Source: Acorus gramineus (lineage: Eukaryota; Streptophyta; Magnoliopsida; Acorales; Acoraceae). Taken from it: 64,000 nucleotides of DNA. Position 1 is the first letter of the stretch; the number at the start of each line of letters is the position of its first letter. Below the pieces are notes generated by a model. That model ran no database searches and was not told the DNA's origin. It saw only the letters and a program-made list of their open reading frames with translations. The DNA is taken from NCBI GenBank assembly GCA_030737835.1, contig CM060855.1:15567438-15631437 (forward strand). Reading direction: 5' to 3'. This document shows, piece after piece, positions 12,501 to 39,359 of the stretch. A program made the position numbers and the translations under genes.

Positions 12501-14100
12501 TGCCCAATGCCTAGTTTTTGCCAACCTACCATGCCCCAATGCCTTACTCCTTGATCACTAATTTACCACACGAGTACATCACACTACTCTCGATCCTTGA
12601 TGAAAAAGATTACGATCTCCTAAATGTTTTCTACATACAGCATCTCACCCTTGAACAATTGTTTCAATGATAATGTGAAGGGAGTATTTAGTAGAGAGGT
12701 GCAAATTTCTTAACCACTAAAAGTCCAAGAAAAAGTTATGTACAATATTAGCAAAGGTCCAAAGAAATTCATTACATTCGCATTGACGATATTTACTAAG
12801 TGTTTTCAAGTTACTGACTTGCACAACATATCTGATAGATCATAAATAATTCCCTCATTTTCTAGGGGAAAAGGGAGCTTAAATATCCAATGAAAGCAAA
12901 TTAAGAAATTGTGAAAATGTCCAATGAAACCAAATTAAGAAATTGTGAAAATGTCCAATGAAAGCAAATTAAGAAATGAACAATAACATGTATCGACTAA
13001 AAAATTATGTGGAAAGAATTTCATGTGGTACTTGTTCACATTGACCAAAATAATAAATTACAGTGAACGTGTATTTTTTTCAAATGTATATCTGATAGCC
13101 ATATATGTGGCTGCTGCCCAAAAGAAAAATAATCCATCCTTCACTTCTTCAACCTAAAGATATTCTCCAACCAAAATTCAGGTGAGTTCTACGATCATAC
13201 AAGCATTTGCTATATAGTGGTTGGAACCAATTAATCACTGCATCCTGCAATGTCAGTACAATGCAGATACAGATCGAATGCAAGTGACCTTTACATACTA
13301 ACAAATCTATCAGATGATCAGGTGCAAGTACTGAGCCTAATACCAAAGTAAAACCTTGACAATTATAAACCGAACGCTGACCTTTTGAAAGATTTGCAAT
13401 CCCCAGTAGCTCGACAAGTTCTACGTGGTTTTTCAGGCCTTCTTCCGTTCTCCGCTCCCCCCATGTTCGAACCACAGCATTATTTGCCTATGTACACGGA
13501 CCAGCAAGTAAAAATTCCAAATTTAATAATCTGAAAATATATTCATACAAAATTAGAATCAAATGAAACAACTTTGCATACTTCATCGTCACTGATCGGG
13601 ACGGAGTCATGAACGAGGTTCCCGATCTTGTCCAGCTTCGCTTCCAGCTCCGCCTTGGCGTTCTGCACCTCCACCACCTTCTCCGCCGTCAACCTCTTGT
13701 TCTCTTCAGTGCTCTCGATCATCTTCGAAGCGTCCTCCTTCGCCTATACAAACCAAGATCCAAGACCTCTAAATACCATTATAAAAAAACAGCACAAAAA
13801 AACACATGATGCCGAGAAAACTAACTATTTTGAGCCGGGCGACTTCTTTGTTGATCTTGTTGAACTCCTTTCGAAGCGCTTCCAGCTCGAATTGGCCTGG
13901 ACAGAGAAAAACAGATGAAAAATTGAAACAGAGATCCTGATAAAGAAGATAAACAACCTGAACTTACGCTCCCTCCATTGTTTGTCGAGCTGGATGACTT
14001 CGTCGACGATGTCGACGCTGCCGAACCTGCGGCGTTGGGACTCCCGGACCCTTTCCGGATCGAAACCCTTCTCCGTTCGGAAGATGTTGATATCGAGCAT
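9570..14100 (-). CDS. SerRS: seryl-tRNA synthetase, cytosolic
   Basis: Class II synthetase that charges tRNA-Ser with serine (and tRNA-Sec where present) in the cytosol. Ten exons on the minus strand: 14100-13968, 13896-13826, 13743-13582, 13487-13382, 11714-11521, 11008-10905, 10811-10628, 10540-10361, 9909-9697 and 9596-9570. All phases join, giving 457 residues against about 451 in Arabidopsis. It starts [16 protein letters not shown], the usual plant start. Residues 1 to about 120 form the charged coiled-coil arm that binds the tRNA long arm. The serine-site loop IATSEQPL is in exon 6, motif 2 ([17 protein letters not shown]) in exon 7, and motif 3 ([16 protein letters not shown]) in exon 9. 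Intron 7 uses a weak donor, GTTCGA, and intron 8 must use a GC donor (AAG|GCATGG). If the last intron is not spliced, the frame stops at 9643 with a different tail. I prefer the spliced [13 protein letters not shown] end. Confidence 0.93.
12886..12978. repeat. 34-bp tandem repeat, about 2.7 copies
   Basis: The unit begins TCCAATGAAAGCAAATTAAG and repeats at 12886, 12920 and 12954 with a single-base difference in the middle copy. It lies in the large fourth intron of seryl-tRNA synthetase. Confidence 0.9.
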
Positions 14101-14195
14101 CTTGGATAGCTGTCGATGGAGAAGGAGAAAAGGTTTTCGAGCCCTCTGTGAACCCTAAAATAGAGATTCTGACTTCGATGAGTTTTTTTATTTTT

Positions 14196-14677
14196 GTGCC
14201 TCTATTTGCACCCCTTTATTTACCTTGCACACCCAAACCAAGAGATTGTATTCTTTAGACACCCCTAAATAAGTAGATCCAAAAAGATCCAATTTATAGT
14301 TGTGGTGCAAGAGGAGTACGAGGAGGGGTGGGGGTGGGTCGGGAGCTGAGGAGGAGGATGGGCCAGAGTCACGACGGATATCCGCGATGCAATCCGATCG
14401 TTGTGGGTCTAGACCTTCGCCTTCACCACGTCGCACAAGAGGACAGTGAAGACCTTCGGAAGGAGCGGCGTCGGAGAAGATGTAAGCCCTGTTAATGGAG
14501 AGGAGACCTTGGAGTGTTCGTATGTTATTTTGCAAAGAAAAAAAAAAAAAAAAACAGTGCGTGTGTGAGTCTAGAGATGTTGACCTTGGAGTGTTCATCC
14601 CAACATAAATGGGTAGTTGTGAATGATCCATTTACAATAGGTGTGCATCGGAAATAATGGGATGCAAATAGAGGCAC
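14196..14677. mobile_element. Mutator-like element A with long terminal inverted repeats
   Basis: The left end GTGCCTCTATTTGCACCCC is matched, inverted, by the right end that stops at 14677 (GGGATGCAAATAGAGGCAC). Similarity continues inward for about 100 bp on each side. The interior (about 14310-14480) is much more GC-rich than the flanks and lacks any transposase, as expected for a Pack-MULE-type carrier of host sequence. I could not identify the cargo. The element sits just 5' of seryl-tRNA synthetase, possibly overlapping its promoter. T-rich flanks could hide a target duplication. Confidence 0.72.
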
Positions 14678-14792
14678 CCTTTTTTTATTTTTTTTTTTTA
14701 GGTTGAGTTGGTTACCGTGATGAACCCGGGTCGGTTTTTCTTTTTTCAGCCTCTATTTCCCTTTCTTTCCTATACACACTCATTGTTTATTT

Positions 14793-15058
14793 GGATAATG
14801 TTACATCCAGTTTCATTTTCAGTCTGAATTTCAGTCTACATGTGTTTTAAATTTTTTAAAAATAGTATATCTCATCTAATATAGTACATGCTTTTATAAA
14901 AAAAAAATGAAACATATACTCTAATGAATTGCATGGATGAATTTATAGAAAATGTAAAAAAAATCTTTCAAAACATGTCTTGTTGATGTGAACATATGCG
15001 TCGTTAATTTTCTGACAAAACATATAGAGCTGAAAACGGATTTGGGTGTAACAACACC
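14793..15058. mobile_element. MITE, copy 1, inserted in Mutator-like element B
   Basis: About 266 bp beginning GGATAATGTTACATCC and ending GGGTGTAACAACACCC, so the tips are imperfectly inverted. A second copy at 16850-17116 shares the interior strings AGTATAT, ATCTAAT, TTTATAA and the AATTTCAGTCTA block. It separates two halves of element B's terminal repeat, so it inserted after element B. Confidence 0.7.
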
Positions 15059-15162
15059 CTTTTTAGACACTTTAAATAAATGAATCTTATAAAAAATTCA
15101 TTTATGTTGGATATGCAAGAGTATGAAGGCATCGTAGGGAGGAGACGGAGGAGAGCGGGACT

Positions 15163-15705
15163 TTGATGCCCTCCACCACCTTAACTGCACGACTACCATG
15201 TTCTCTCCTACCTCGACCTGTCCAAGCCCAACCATGTCAAGCTCAAGCACTTTCTCTTCCACCTCCTCTCCTCCCACCACCACCACGTCGTCCTTGGGGT
15301 TTCAGTCTTGCTACGCCATCCTCGAGTCTGACCTCGCCGAAAGGGCAAAGCAGATTTCAACGCCACCAACAAGAGTAGTGTGCTCGACTTCCTGGTTCAG
15401 GCCCTCCTTGGCAAGATCCACACGAGACAGCCCTTGCTACTAACGGTCAAGCATAATCAACAAGTGGGTTGTGTTCCAGCTTGAGCCCATCCTCACCGTC
15501 GAATCGCCCCAAGGTGGTGGAGGATCTCCTCCTCCACTCCTTTTGCCTCTCGCCATCCCTTGTCCAGTCTAACTACAAGAGGTTATACATATACTTCTAT
15601 AAGTGTGGGTCGGCCGCCTACGACGAGGCGACGAAGAGAAAGAGGATATCGAAAGACAAGGCATGCCACAACGTGGTCTTCGCCACATTCTCCTCTTCCT
15701 CTTCC
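15163..15705 (+). pseudogene. captured CYP74 (allene oxide synthase / hydroperoxide lyase) fragment
   Basis: Pieces of a CYP74 P450 occur in collinear order but in several frames. They are MPSTTLT (15163), YHVLSYLDLSKPNHVKLKHF (from about 15195), a segment FQSCYAILESDLAERAK (15300), KGKADFNATNKSSVLDFL (15341), NKWVVFQLEPILTVE (15459), and finally VEDLLLHSFCLSPSLVQSNY through DKACHNVVFATFSSS (15515-15700). These match the central region of allene oxide synthase, which converts fatty-acid hydroperoxides in jasmonate synthesis. The N-terminus and the C-terminal haem-binding cysteine region are absent. With several frame changes and a truncation it cannot encode an enzyme. CYP74 genes are often intronless, so the lack of introns does not show retrocopying. 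Confidence 0.8.
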
Positions 15706-16072
15706 TCTTCCCCATCAACTCCACCACCAACCCCACCCCACCCCCTACCTCTCCCCCCAGCCCCACTCCTCTTTCCCCACCCTCCTCTCTCTTCATCCTC
15801 TTGTACACCCAACATAAATGAACCTTGTAAAAGATTAATTTATGTTGGGTGTGTAATGAAAAGAGAGGGGGTGCAAATAGGGTCACCTTTTTTTGGGACA
15901 AGATGTTGGGTCAAATTTTAATCTAAGTGGTTAAGTTAAGTAATATTCACTATTTCAATTTGCACTCCCATCTAATAAAAAAAATGATAAATCAAAATGG
16001 GCATGCAAATTAAGATGAGGGGTGACCACCCATGATATATTGACCCCGCACTCCCTTTCAAAAGTAATAAAA

Positions 16073-16526
16073 AAAGCAAATTGTGTTTGGACCCCCTAAA
16101 GTCTTTGAAACCTGCAAAAGCACCCTCTAAAGTTTTAAAACAAACACCTACATCCCCTACCATTAGATTTTCTGTTAAAATATAACAAAAGTACGATTTT
16201 ACTCATTTTAATTAAATCATTATCGTATTTTCATATTTTAATTAATTGTTGTGTGAGTTATTTCTCATAATAAATTGATCCAAATGTATTCGAAAATTTT
16301 ATTATTATAGCAATTAATATTTATAGTGCATATTCAAAGTTAATTTAGCTCTTTATCGGGTATTTAAAAAATTAATTAAGGGGTTAAAATAGTAATTTTA
16401 AAGTATTTTTGTCTTATCTTAATGAAAAATCTAACGATAGGAGGTATAAGTGTATATTTTTGAACTTTAGGGGGTGCTTCTGCGGGTTTTAAAAACTTCA
16501 AGGGGTTCAAATACATTTTACCCTAA
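16073..16526. mobile_element. long-TIR non-autonomous DNA element
   Basis: About 100 bp at the left (with GACCCCCTAAAGT, then GCAAAAGCACCCTCTAAAGT, then CATTAGATTTT) reappear inverted at the right end (16425-16526: AACTTTAGGGGGTGCTTCTG, then CTTCAAGGGGTTC). The core is AT-rich with no coding capacity. The long TIRs suggest a Mutator-type MITE. The target duplication is not clear. Confidence 0.68.
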
Positions 16527-16849
16527 TAAAAATGATATATTCAACCACCGTTATATCCTTGTTTGCAGCATATCACATTTTGATTTTCTAAAATATACAT
16601 ACTTAGGGAGTAAATACACTCTTTATATATATATATAAAATAATAGTGTGCATAGTCATGCAAAACTAACACATTTATTTTATTTTATTTTTGTAATGGA
16701 GCATATCCCAATATAATGAAATATATACTGCGTTAGACGATTTTATACACTGCCCATCTCATTTTGTATTTTTCTAATGCTCTATACACACATCATGAAT
16801 TGAACATGTCTTTTCATATTTTATAATGTAGTGTGTACATATATTAGTA

Positions 16850-17116
16850 GGATAACGTTACGTATAACTATATATGTTTACAACCCCAATTTCAGTCTAT
16901 ACGTATTTTGAAATTTTTTTTAAATAGTATATTTTATCTAATGATATACATACTTTTATAAGAAATGAAGCATGCATTCTAATGAACCGCATGTATGCAT
17001 TTATAAAAAATATAAAAATTTATATCGATGCATATACTTCGTTAATGTGAGTATATGTTTCAATAATTTTCTATCGATGCATATAAGACTGAAAAAAAAC
17101 CATGTATAACAACATT
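16850..17116. mobile_element. MITE, copy 2
   Basis: Same family and orientation as 14793-15058. It starts GGATAACGTTACG and ends GTATAACAACATTC. Diverged relatives in reverse orientation may lie at about 56090-56326 and 56540-56760. Confidence 0.65.
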
Positions 17117-17162
17117 CATAATAGTATTAAGTAGAAAGTGGGGCTAAAAAATGTGTATTAGC

Positions 17163-17961
17163 TAGGGCTGCAACTCGGGTGGGTTAGGTTTTGGTTGGAG
17201 CTAACCCGAACCCAACATGAGGTTGAAATAGTCAACCTGAACCCAACCCAAACCCGATTTTCAACCCGGTTATCCCAACTCGAACCCAACCCATGGTAAA
17301 CACTCAAAACCCGACCCAACCCGAGGACCGAATTAGTTGTTTTGACACAGAGAAGGCAATGTGTTCTTTGGGGCTCTTATGAAGAAGGAAAAAAAAGAAG
17401 AGAAGGGAATGGTGGCTGAGTTTGTTTGGAGGTCTTGTAATGAAAAATAAAAAACACAGTGGGTAATGGGGCTTCTGTTATGAAGAGAGAGAGGGGGAGG
17501 GAGGGAACAGAGGGAGGGCCTGTGAAGAAGAAGAAGAAAACAAGGTGGAAAAAGAAAACAAGATAGGTTGGGTTTGTATGGAGTTTTTGTAATGAAAAAG
17601 AAAAAAAAAGGGGGCATATGGTTTGGGGTTTCACGAAGAGGGAGAGAGGGAACATGGAGAGGACAGTGACGGCTAACTAGTGTTGATATCTTTTTCTTTT
17701 TTTTTGTGTGTTAAAGTGAGATGAATGGTGTAGATAAAAAAAACAAACATATAATGGTTCAAGTTTAATCAAAACTATTTTCACTTATTGGGTTTGGGTT
17801 GGGTCGGGTTGTGTGAGATATTAACTTGAATCCAACTCGAAAATATGTCCAACTCGAATCTCTCAACCCGAACCCGAATCTAGTTTTTTCAACCCAACTT
17901 GCCCAAAAATCTGGTTCAACCCATTGAGTTCGGGTTAGATCCAACCCAAGTTGCAGCTCTA
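17163..17961. mobile_element. hAT-type non-autonomous transposon with CCCGACCC-rich ends
   Basis: The tips are TAGGGCTGCAACTCGGGT on the left and the inverse of TAGAGCTGCAACTTGGGTT on the right. Flanking 8-bp target duplications are GTATTAGC (17155-17162) and ATATTAGC (17962-17969), differing at one base. The ends carry many copies of AACCCGA/CCCAACCC-like words. The core (about 17340-17700) is purine-rich with degenerate internal repeats. There is no transposase. Eight-base target duplications and short TIRs are typical of the hAT superfamily. Confidence 0.85.
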
Positions 17962-17988
17962 ATATTAGCACACACTGATGCATATGAG

Positions 17989-18796
17989 CAGGGGCGGTGC
18001 CACCTTTCAACAGTGGGGTCAAATGACCCCATGAAGTTAAAAAAAAAAAAACTATCCCTCTTACCATGTTTAATTCAAGTTTGACCCATTATAATTTATG
18101 TATTTTTGAAAAGATACATCCACTTTTTTAAAAGGAAAACAAACCAACCCATTAATTTAAAAACAAATTGGCTCAAACAAAATATTATCCATTAAAAACC
18201 CTGTACCAATTGCTCTATTACAAAAAATAAAAATGTGGGACCCTAAAATACCATATTAAAAAAAAATGCCTGCCTTTGGGACCCCTTATCAGCAGATTCG
18301 TTGATCACCCACACACGGACGGATGCACTGATCACCGACGGATGGTCATGTTCCCCATCTCATCTTTCTACTATGTTTCAGGTATCTAATAATGGATTTT
18401 TAGAATTAAAAGGAATTTGTGATCTTGCTAGAAAGTTGGTGGAGACAAAAAAACACCTCATATATACATTAGTCTATTTACTTTTTCAAAAATGAAAATC
18501 ATCGATAGCTGAATGATTGTTTGGTCACATACATTGAAGAAGACATATTCGATAATATTGATAATGAAGTTATCATACTACGATTTCAAAATATAAAATT
18601 TCATCGAAGACAATTATAAAAGTTTATATATTGTAAATCTTTGATGGTTTATTTTTTATTAATATAAGTTGTTACATTTTCAAAAGAAAAGTTTATGTTT
18701 TTTATAACTATATGATAAGAGTTGATCTTTTAAAAATTTTGTAAAATTTATTCTTTTGAATGACCCCATTTATGAAAATTCCTGGAGCCGCCACTG
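17989..18796 (+). mobile_element. hAT deletion derivative with transposase C-terminus
   Basis: The tips are CAGGGGCGGTGCCACC and the inverse of CAGTGGCGGCTCCAG. The 8-bp target duplications are CATATGAG (17981-17988) and CATACGAG (18797-18804). At 808 bp it is much shorter than an autonomous hAT element, but it keeps part of the transposase 3' end. It begins only 27 bp after the neighbouring hAT element ends. Confidence 0.87.
18382..18619 (+). pseudogene. hAT transposase C-terminal remnant (TTF zinc finger/hAT dimerisation family)
   Basis: One frame reads FLELKGICDLARKLVETKKH and runs on to VYLLFQK (18391-18495). A second frame then reads LNDCLVTYIEEDIFDNIDNE to a TAA at 18619. Both are typical of the far C-terminus of plant TTF-type zinc-finger hAT transposases. 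The conserved dimerisation core that should lie between them, about 40 residues around the usual TVERAFSAMK, is missing, so an internal deletion is inferred. The remnant is not functional. Confidence 0.75.
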
Positions 18797-19564
18797 CATA
18801 CGAGTCCAGAAAAAAAAAATCTACATGGGATATTGTTTGGCTCAACCCATCTTATGTGTCCTCCTTTGTTCTAGATTTTAACATCATATTATATATATAT
18901 ATATATATATTTGTATTAAAACAGATGGATATTGTATCTTTGTAAGGAATATAATATATGTGCGCGAGCGCATATTTATTATTTATATAATAATATACTT
19001 ATATACATGCATATCTTTTGTGGCAAAATATCGTGCTAAAAACAAGGTTAGACAGTTACAAACTATAGGTATAGCCACCTTGTGCAAATGATATTTAATT
19101 TAACCATAAATGGCATACAAGATATTTATAATCGAATTATCAGGGTGACATAAATGTTTGTATTGTCATTGGTCAACCAGAGGAGAGGTTGCTAGAACAA
19201 GTGGACAAGTTATACAATTCCAAAATCCAATCATATCCAAACCTCTCTACTACGTGTGTTAATCTTTACCGATCCTCAAGTCCACGCTTAACATGTGTTA
19301 AGTAACATTAGATCTCAATTTGAATAGAGGAATTATGTTATTCATGATAGATAATTATATATGGATAGATAACTGCATCAATAGACTAATTTTCTATTGA
19401 TTGTATTTTTAGTTATTTTTATGATAACGAAGTGATGAAGTTTTTATTGTTATTAAGATTAAAAGATTGTTTGACACATGAGCTAAATGATTTATAAGTG
19501 ATTTGAAATAGATCTTTTTATTAATGACATAGATTGAGTGTATTAACATAATTCCACTTGACTT

Positions 19565-19798
19565 TGACGATGTTTGATTGTATTATTGGACAGCTTTTAC
19601 GTTTGCAGTAAGCTGCGTTTTGCAATCGTGCAATAAAATACAAAAATTGGGGCCGCTTCATGCAGATAGATTCCTGATAAATAATGTAAAAAAACTGCAT
19701 TTTTCAAGAGTCAGGGGGCAGCTTCCTACATAATCAATTTTAAAATTCGACGATTGCAAAAGATCAATTTTACATATATACAACCAAACGTTGCCTTA
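19565..19798 (-). mobile_element. MITE with GTTTGGTTG tips, copy 1 (inverted)
   Basis: The right end read inward is TAAGGCAACGTTTGGTTG, then TGTAAAATTGATCTT, which matches the left end of the copy at 21695. The left tip has decayed to about TGTTTGATTG. Confidence 0.6.
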
Positions 19799-21694
19799 GA
19801 ATATCAATGACACTTTCCTCTTCTTATTATGACATATCAATGCCAGGTTAATTATGTTTGACAATTTTTTTATTCCACCTTATCCACTGTTATTCTACAT
19901 CCGTTATGTAATTTGGTTTTGGATAATGGAAAAAAAATGGAATAACAAAGGTCATAGGCTCACAGCAGTATTCTGGTTCCCATGGGTTTCTTTTTACTAT
20001 AAAATGAAATGATTACATGAGAATTTTATTGATTGAAAAGAAAAACAACTTGTTCGAGGTTAATGTGTTCATATAGTTAGAACATGGAAATCAATGCCAT
20101 TCACTTTCATTAACGACCAAGGATTGGGTTTGAAGCAACTTTAAAAAACAATTTTTCATAAAACATATTTTGTGAAAATTCTAAAAAAATAATTAATAAC
20201 TAAAAGTTGTTTTACACTCTTTTTTTAAAGTTGAGAACTTAGAGACCACTAAGAGTATTTGAAAATGAGTTTAGATTTAAAATGAACATCATAAAAACTA
20301 AATCTCTGATAGCTACACAAACACGTTTTCAAACATAATCTTAATCTATATTATAGATTTCCACGAGTGAGTGTCCAAGTCATTTCAATTTTCAAATATA
20401 ACATAAAGATTATTCATGGTAGAATAAACCTAAAAAAAGAAAATAAACATCGTCACCTTAATTTAACATATTCTACTGCACAAGAAATTAAATGAGCTTG
20501 ATCTTTATTTAGATAATTTTGTTAATCTTTCATCACCTGGGATGGTATTGGTCCGATTAAAAAGATTAATTTTCAATCACGAAAAAGTAATGAAAACAGT
20601 TTTTCTTGATTCCAGGAAAGTTTCATGTTTGCATTTTGTTTTTTAACCACCAAACAACATAACAAACATTATTTTTTTAAAAATGCCACTCATGTATCTG
20701 TTTATCGTTACATTGTAATTAATTGACCCATGGTTTCCATTCTCAATAAACAAGGTTTATTTCACCAATTGGGACCAATTTTATGACAAATTTAATTTGC
20801 ACCAAAAAAAAAAAAAAGTTACATGACTGCATGTTCATACATGATTAATGTACAAAAATTAACTAAAGGATGGAAAGTGTGATGCTTTTCATTCTCAAAT
20901 TTGTGATTATATCTTATCTCTCTCTGTTTCATTATTTCACAAAATCTGATCAGATCTAATGTGACAATACTCCTAGAAATTTAAATCTTAATATAATTCC
21001 AATTTCGATTAACAGTGACATGTGAGATCAAATGTGTGCAAATAAAAACACTGGCTATTTTTTTCCTTTATTTGGTTTGTATATAAGTTGCGATTGATAG
21101 TGCATTTAAAAACGAGTTTGAACTGTCCAAACTCGATTTCGAACGCCCTTAATGTTCTTCATTTTTTGAAAAAGGACAAATAATTTATGGTTAAAGAACA
21201 TATTTTTAATAAGTTAACAAAAACATACTTATTTAGAAAGTTTTTAAAATATGCTTAAAGGGAAAAACTGTTTTTAAAACTGATTTTCAAATGATGATTA
21301 AAGTAAAAACCAACAATAATGAAATAAAAAAAAATGATAGTGAGTATTCCTATTTTAATTCACCCATTCCATTCCCAAATTACTGTTATTAAGACAAGTG
21401 TAAACGCAATTACGTTGAAAGATGAATTAGCACATCGAGGGTACATACAAATTTAGATAGTATCTTGACTATACTATAAGAGCGAAATATTCACCACATA
21501 TAGCAAAAGATCGATCAAGCCACTCTATATAGTTCTGTGCGTGCATTATGTAATTGATGATTAACAGTCATTGAAATGGGTTCTTATATGGAGATTATTC
21601 TAAATGCATTATTGTTATATCTAGCTAGCTAGGTTCGGCTTCAAGGGTCGTTTAGTAATTCGTTTGAAAAATATGATTATGTATAAAGTAACTT

Positions 21695-21893
21695 TAGGGT
21701 GTGCGTTTGGTTGTGTGATTGTAAAATTGATCTTGCTGGAAGCTCACCCTCTAGATTTTTGAAATCATAGCTTTTGAGCACCATTTACCTGAAAATTGTC
21801 TATCGCTACATCAAAACTGTTTAGTTATGCGAGTGCAAAAACAACTCCATACAATCACAAAAACTGCGTAATTGTGCAACCAAATGCATCCTA
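21695..21893 (+). mobile_element. MITE with GTTTGGTTG tips, copy 2
   Basis: The left tip is TAGGGTGTGCGTTTGGTTG and the right tip is the inverse of TAGGATGCATTTGGTTG. The interior shares GGAAGCTCAC, TTGAGCACCATTTACCTGAAA and the AATCACAAAAACTGC block with the copy at 22172. I see no convincing target duplication. Confidence 0.72.
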
Positions 21894-22171
21894 ATAAAAG
21901 TCAATTTCTAAAAAGCTTAGATTCTTTGTTTTAAAAAAAACATATTTTTTTGTAATGGTTTGAAACCACATTTATCTTATTCGATTTATATAACAGCAAA
22001 CATCATTCTATATATGTTTCCAAACAACAGTTTGTCGATATTTGATATTGTATATCAGTAGCTATAATTATGCGTGACAATCCTAAAACCCCCTTCACCC
22101 ATCTTGTAAGTTCATAATGCATGAGCTTCGAAATGGCTTACTAACAAATCATTTCATGGTGCTTAATTATT

Positions 22172-22405
22172 TAGGATGCATTTGGTTGCACGATTGCAAA
22201 ACTACTTTTGTGGAAATCTAGGTTTTAAAACTGATTATACGGGAAGCTCACTATCTCAGCTTTTTCGAATCACAGTTTTTTAGCACTATTTATCTGAAAT
22301 CTGTTTGAATGAAAATGCTACTGTAAAACTGTTTGGTTGCACGATTGCATAAGCAGCTTTTTGTAATCACAAAAACTGCATAACTACGCAACCAAACGCA
22401 CCCAA
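22172..22405 (+). mobile_element. MITE with GTTTGGTTG tips, copy 3
   Basis: The left tip is TAGGATGCATTTGGTTGC and the right tip is the inverse of TTGGGTGCGTTTGGTTGC. Same family as 21695-21893, about 280 bp away in the same orientation. Confidence 0.72.
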
Positions 22406-23160
22406 TAGAGATTCTTGGGTTTATAGAGTTAGCTTGAAACCCCATTCAATTTGATGTGTGAAAATTGATCTCTTCATTCGAATATGAAAAATAGCCAAGC
22501 AAACGTGAATGAGATGCAGAGAAAAAAAGAAAACATTCAAAGACAAGACTGCACAAATGAAGACTAAATTCCTATTTTGTTTGAGATAGTGCGTATTTAT
22601 ACATGTATATATTTTTATATACACACATGACCCCAAACAAGTATAAATAACAAAAGACTAGAAATATGTCAATTTTAGTTCCATCATGCATACCAAAATA
22701 ACCTCACAAATCCTAATCTAATCACCACATTGCTATAAACCCCCTAGTCTTGATGGTCCTCCCACTAAAAAAAATGTTATACTTTGTTTCTTTTTATAGT
22801 TTAAAATAGTCTACCATTTTATCATTTAAAAAGAATATTATATAATCTATTTAATAAAATAAAGATTTTTATAAAAAATAAAATATAATAAATTGATTGA
22901 TATTATTAATATAAATATAAAATTTTTCAATGACATTTGTAGCTCATTACATTGAGTAGAGATTGAGGCAGACCTAAATATTAGTTGGGCTAAAATTTTA
23001 TTTTATTTTTATTTTATTATCGATGATATATATTATGATAGCTATTATTACTTTTAATAATTTAAGATAAAGTTTTTATGAGAGATAAATAACAAATCAA
23101 TAACAATCGAATTTTATTTTAACAAACCAGATCTTAACTTAACAAACCAAATCAAATTAA

Positions 23161-23380
23161 GGCTCCGTTTGGGAGCACGTCCGTGAGCGTCCATGTTACC
23201 AGGACACAAGGGACTTGTGTTGGGGAAATCATTGTCTCTGCATAGTCAGGGAATGCCGCAAAAAAACATGAAACGACAAAAATAGCGTGAGTCATCAACG
23301 TAGCGACGGAAAAAGACGTTTGTGTCCGCATTCGCATCTGCTGACTCCATCGCTCGTACAACGCATAAACCAATGAAGCC
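23161..23380. mobile_element. Tourist/Harbinger-like MITE upstream of UBP12
   Basis: The left end GGCTCCGTTTGG and the right end (inverse GGCTTCATTGG) are flanked on both sides by TAA, the 3-bp target duplication typical of PIF/Harbinger elements. The 220-bp interior is GC-richer than its surroundings and non-coding. It lies about 400 bp upstream of the UBP12 start codon, so it may sit in the promoter. Confidence 0.65.
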
Positions 23381-23572
23381 TAAATTATTATTTTAATTAA
23401 TAATTCTAAATGTGTTTATATCTCATTTTTTTCTTCTTAAAAATAGTTATACTATAAACAAACCCAAGACTCAAAATAAAAAAATAAATAAAATTCAAGG
23501 ACTGTGCAACAAATATTTCGGAAAACTCGTATCAAACTGAAAGTTTCCCCATCCGCAGGCCGCAGCAGCCCT

Positions 23573-23579
23573 TATATAA
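23573..23579 (+). promoter_or_regulatory. possible TATA box of the UBP12-type gene
   Basis: TATATAA lies about 204 bp upstream of the ATG. It is followed by a CT-rich stretch (23663-23695) typical of plant 5' leaders. Only position and sequence support it. Confidence 0.35.
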
Positions 23580-23782
23580 CTAAAATTCCCAAATTACCCC
23601 CATCGAAATAAAGCCCCCCGGAACGTCCGGTTCCCGTTCTTTTTTATGTTTGCTTAATCAAGTCTTCTCTTTCTCTCTCTTTCTCTCTCGCGGTGCCCTC
23701 GCTGGCTGGGCGAACACACAGAGCCACCCCTAAGCGACCCTTCGAAGGTCCAACGATCGGATCAATCTCTCAATCTCCTTCC

Positions 23783-39359
<15,577 letters not shown>

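Larger units (their letters stand above)
14748..15887. mobile_element. Mutator-like element B carrying a CYP74 gene fragment
   Basis: The right end, read inward, is GGTGACCCTATTTGCACCCC followed by CACACCCAACATAAATTAATC. The left end (GCCTCTATTTCCC, then TAGACAC, AAATAAATGAATC and TTATGTTGGATATGCAAGAG) is collinear with element A's terminal repeat, once an inserted MITE at 14793-15058 is set aside. The interior is GC-rich and holds a decayed cytochrome P450 74 fragment. No transposase is present, so the element is non-autonomous and fits the Pack-MULE pattern. The exact left boundary and target duplication are uncertain. Confidence 0.68.
18805..23160. other. AT-rich intergenic DNA with MITEs
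   Basis: No gene is supported. The stretch contains an (AT)n run at 18888-18910, a three-copy MITE family (listed separately) and long AT-rich spacers. Confidence 0.65.

Noticed and set aside
12455-12545. Short repeated CCAACCTACCATGCCC words suggesting a repeat array.
   Set aside because: There are only two imperfect copies inside a seryl-tRNA synthetase intron, with no array structure.
15469-15921. A 150-codon open frame on the plus strand.
   Set aside because: It is one frame of the decayed CYP74 fragment running into low-complexity Ser/Pro sequence, not a gene of its own.
17333-17655. Phe/Ser/Leu-rich open frames on the minus strand.
   Set aside because: They are translations of the purine-rich core of a hAT element and look like low-complexity sequence, not protein.
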